Shown here: positions 61,693-64,000 of the stretch, piece after piece
Layout of the letters: each line of letters begins with the position of its first letter
Numbering within the stretch: the first letter of the stretch is position 1
Source of the DNA: DATGFK01 sp040007395
GTDB lineage: Bacteria > Chloroflexota > Anaerolineae > Aggregatilineales > UBA2796
NCBI GenBank assembly: GCA_040007395.1
Contig: JBDTVG010000049.1
Span: 1 to 64,000 of the forward strand
Direction of reading: 5' to 3'
DNA: 64,000 nt
Made by a program: the position numbers and the translations under genes
Notes under the pieces: model-generated
What the model was told of the DNA's origin: nothing
The model's database searches: none
What the model saw: only the letters and a program-made list of their open reading frames with translations

Positions 61693-62370
61693 ATGACATC
61701 CCTGGACTTTTACAGTTTGCGGCAACAGATGGTTCAGGAACAGTTGGAAGCTCGGAATATCTTCGATGCGCGGGTCTTGATGGCGATGCGCGAAGTACCA
61801 CGTCATCATTTTGTCCCTGAAACGTTACAACACCTCGCCTATCACGATAGCCCTCTGTCCATCGGCTTCGACCAGACGATCTCCCAGCCTTTTATCACCG
61901 CCTATATGACACAGTGTTTGCAACTGAGTGGGCACGAAACGGTGCTTGAGATCGGTACGGGCTCGGGCTACCACACCGCGATCTTGTGCCAGCTTGCCAA
62001 CCATGTGACCAGCATTGAGCGTCACGGTGTACTGGCGCAGCGTGCTGCCCAAAATCTGGAAGCGCTAGGCATCGAAAACGTTGAGATTTTGGAAGGAGAT
62101 GGCAGTCAGGGGTTGCCAGATATGGCTCCGTTTGATGCCATTGTGGTTTCGGCGGCGGCCCCTGCTGTGCCGAATGTACTCAGGGCGCAGCTTGCCGAAA
62201 GCGGACGACTCATCTTGCCCGTCGGGGACAGCCACAATCAATACTTAGAACGAGTATACCGCACAGGAAACACATGGCAGATCGAACAATTAATTCCGGT
62301 GCTGTTCGTCCTGATGATCGGGCGCTACGGCTACAGCCAACGTCCCACCAGTTCAACACAGCAACCCTGA
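61693..62370 (+). CDS. pcm: protein-L-isoaspartate O-methyltransferase
   Basis: Repairs isoaspartyl residues in aged proteins using SAM; cytosolic. The 225 residues include FVPE in the N-terminal region, SIGFDQTISQPFITAYMTQ, SAM motif I TVLEIGTGSGYHTAIL, IERHGVLAQRA, and DGSQGLPDMAPFDAIVVSAAAP. All family blocks are present. The start is the ATG at 61693, with an in-frame ATG at 61675 as alternative. It is alone on the plus strand. Confidence 0.95.
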   Translation: MTSLDFYSLRQQMVQEQLEARNIFDARVLMAMREVPRHHFVPETLQHLAYHDSPLSIGFDQTISQPFITAYMTQCLQLSGHETVLEIGTGSGYHTAILCQLANHVTSIERHGVLAQRAAQNLEALGIENVEILEGDGSQGLPDMAPFDAIVVSAAAPAVPNVLRAQLAESGRLILPVGDSHNQYLERVYRTGNTWQIEQLIPVLFVLMIGRYGYSQRPTSSTQQP

Positions 62371-62691
62371 ATTTGATGCTAACTCACATTACGCACGACT
62401 TATTTTAGGCTAGATGGCCCTCACCCCCGGCCCCTCTCCCGCAGGGCGAGGGGAGCAAGATCCGGCTGGTTAAAAATCCCTCTCCTTTGGGAGAGGGATT
62501 TAGGGTGATGGTTGCTTTGCATAAAAATACCTTCTGCGTAAGGTGAGATGCTAATCGTTAATCGTTACTTGCCGGTTTGGAAAGAAGCAAAACAAGAATA
62601 TATGCAAATCCCCCACGACATCGTGAGGGATTTGAAGTGGGCGATTGCCAAGATCGCCCAAAAGGAAAGTTATAATTTCACCTGCTGGTTG
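62371..62691. repeat. intergenic region with family B-type repeat and a palindrome
   Basis: This gap holds a family B-like copy (about 62415-62510: CCCCTCTCCCGC ... GGGAGAGGGATTTAGGGTG) and a short palindrome at 62605-62634 (CAAATCCC ... GGGATTTG). A 63-residue frame through the palindrome shows no sign of being coding. Confidence 0.6.
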
Positions 62692-63798
62692 TTACAGTGG
62701 TTGATCGGATGTATTGTGTGGTTTTTCCTTCGCCGTTGATTCATCATAAAGCTGTAGCTGCGGTGGGCGCAGATAGGCTACACTGAGAATCGTGTGTGGC
62801 TGCCAATGTGAAATGCGCGTCGCTTCCCACGACTTGGGATTGCTGACCGTGATATTGATCGCCCGCGATTCCGGGTAGGCGCGGAAACGCAAATACTCGA
62901 TCAGGTAATGGGCAGCATCCGTATGCCCCGGACTGAACCAGATTCCATCGATCTCGCCGCCGTGTATCACATCGTCGGTATGGATCATGCCGCTGAGACG
63001 GGCGACCAATCGGTTAAGATAGGGAGCGCGGATCATACGGGTTTCCACCGAGGGGTCGTGGGTACTGAGGACTGCGCCGCCGACGATCGCATTATCCTGC
63101 ACCGCTACAAAGCGTCGTCGGAACACCTGCCCATGAATTGGCTCAAGGTTGCGGTGCAAGCGGTCACTCGTAACATAGCGGGTGAAGTTCACATCGCGAT
63201 TGTAATTGTTCAATCCTTCGACAATGGTAGGATAGTCGGCTTCGACAGCTTCACGAACTGCCACGCCTTTGAGCGGTGTAAGTGGCTGGTGGTATACACG
63301 CACAAAGCCGGATTCGCGAGGTTGCCCAAAGCCAGTTGCCCACTTCGACGCATTCTTGAACGACGCAACATTGTTCTGCTGAATCTCCGCGAAGATCAGG
63401 ACGTTTTCGCCATAATGTTCACGCGCCCAGTTGATGCGCCACTGAGTAATCGCTGTGGCTACTCCGTGCTGGCGATAGTCAGGATGCACCAACAGGTTAT
63501 GCAGGTGGACGGCTTGAACGGGTTGCTTCTCGAACCAGATCGGGCGTGCATCGGCAGCGCCACTGCCCACCACAGTTCCGTCGGGGGCTTCGGCAACCAC
63601 AACAATTTGCCCGATCCGACGCTGCATGAGCATCTCATAGGGGTCTTCCTTGAAGATAACCTGAATGGTGATAAGACCTGTTTCGGGGCTGGTCGCCATC
63701 AAGTTACGGTAGGCCGCACTGTCGCGCGGTTCCATGGGTCGGAGATGATAGTCGATAGATTGATAGTTGGCGGGAGCTTCCGCCGATGCAATGGTCAT
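62692..63798 (-). CDS. double GNAT-family N-acetyltransferase
   Basis: A 368-residue protein with two GNAT-fold halves. The first has the acetyl-CoA loop region LHNLLVHPDYRQHGVATAIT and IFAEIQQNNVASFKNASKW (~94-160). The second half (~180-345) keeps the fold (VAVREAVEADYPTIVEGLN, DGIWFSPGHTDAAHYLIEYL) with a weaker loop, so it may be a structural partner. Substrate unknown. GAAGG precedes the ATG. It is minus strand and convergent with pcm. Confidence 0.85.
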   Translation of the reverse strand: MTIASAEAPANYQSIDYHLRPMEPRDSAAYRNLMATSPETGLITIQVIFKEDPYEMLMQRRIGQIVVVAEAPDGTVVGSGAADARPIWFEKQPVQAVHLHNLLVHPDYRQHGVATAITQWRINWAREHYGENVLIFAEIQQNNVASFKNASKWATGFGQPRESGFVRVYHQPLTPLKGVAVREAVEADYPTIVEGLNNYNRDVNFTRYVTSDRLHRNLEPIHGQVFRRRFVAVQDNAIVGGAVLSTHDPSVETRMIRAPYLNRLVARLSGMIHTDDVIHGGEIDGIWFSPGHTDAAHYLIEYLRFRAYPESRAINITVSNPKSWEATRISHWQPHTILSVAYLRPPQLQLYDESTAKEKPHNTSDQPL

Positions 63799-64000
63799 AA
63801 GGTAGACCTTCTCTCTGCGTTTGAGCAGTTAACTGAACTTTGATCTTAAAGGAGCAAACAATCTCGACTTATAGCCGGGAAATATTTTTTCAAGTGGTTA
63901 AGACTATTATAGCGCTTTGTGTTCATTAGTGAACTATAAAGGTGACATTGCGCCACAATATTTATGCGTTTTGCAGGTTGCCTTCGCGTTTGCTAAAACT
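63799..64000. other. AT-rich end of window, no gene
   Basis: The last 200 bases show no gene or RNA feature; they are the upstream region of the GNAT gene and probably hold its promoter, plus sequence beyond it. Confidence 0.5.

Noticed and set aside
62548..62739. 63-residue frame after pcm
   Set aside because: It runs through a palindromic repeat and overlaps the GNAT gene end; no motif or conserved pattern supports it.
62908..63843. 311-residue plus-strand frame opposite the GNAT gene
   Set aside because: It is an antisense shadow of a clearly recognisable acetyltransferase and has no family similarity.

Overview
This window looks like a chromosomal contig of a Chloroflexota bacterium, probably Anaerolineae or a relative; that assignment is inference from gene content. 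Supporting signs are part of a LysW-type (alpha-aminoadipate) lysine pathway, large GAF/PAS histidine kinases with KdpD-type membrane domains, a YqeC-MocA fusion, many secreted Pro/Thr-linker proteins, MoxR/CoxE genes and many palindromic intergenic repeats. No rRNA, convincing tRNA or CRISPR array was seen.

Bases 1 to about 3880 are the end of a phage-derived element, all on the minus strand: a zinc-ribbon protein, an unknown protein with octapeptide repeats, a small terminase-like protein and the large terminase, which runs off the left edge. The element abuts a YcaQ-like gene (3887-4759) lacking its N-terminus, so its right junction probably cuts that gene. From 4.8 to 8.2 kb lie a KdpDE-like two-component pair and an ammonium transporter. 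From 8.9 to 16.2 kb come dihydrolipoamide dehydrogenase, a three-gene minus-strand transporter cluster (MFS, YraQ/ArsP-type permease, His-rich partner), a divergent MerR regulator with a repeated palindromic operator, and two NAD(P)-dependent oxidoreductases.

From 16.8 to 20.2 kb there is a lysine operon: homoaconitase small subunit, homoisocitrate dehydrogenase, an unknown membrane protein and LysK, the last two overlapping. From 20.3 to 28.5 kb there is a CPBP protease, a signalling operon (receiver, OmpR-type regulator, 1805-residue kinase with four tandem GAF repeats) and, divergently, a receiver-like protein that has lost its phosphorylation site. From 28.5 to 39.3 kb are transport and envelope genes (AI-2E family, GlsB-like), a PrsW / membrane protein / secreted serine protease operon, a roadblock-like protein, an MhqO-MhqD detoxification pair, a secreted protein and YqeC-MocA.

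From 39.7 to 51.8 kb are housekeeping genes (RNase Y, RecX, ClpC) plus a MoxR-Nudix-CoxE operon, a methyltransferase and a divergent LysR/PfpI pair. The segment 52.0-54.1 kb is AT-richer and built from repeated junction sequences around an unknown gene and a formylglycine-generating-enzyme-like gene. The rest carries a sugar dehydrogenase, a Ca2+/H+ antiporter, a WD40 gene broken by two frameshifts (one in a run of seven G), a metallophosphoesterase, protein-isoaspartate methyltransferase and a double GNAT acetyltransferase. Two families of palindromic, MITE-like repeats occupy many gaps between gene 3' ends; one copy appears to have inserted into a member of the other family.
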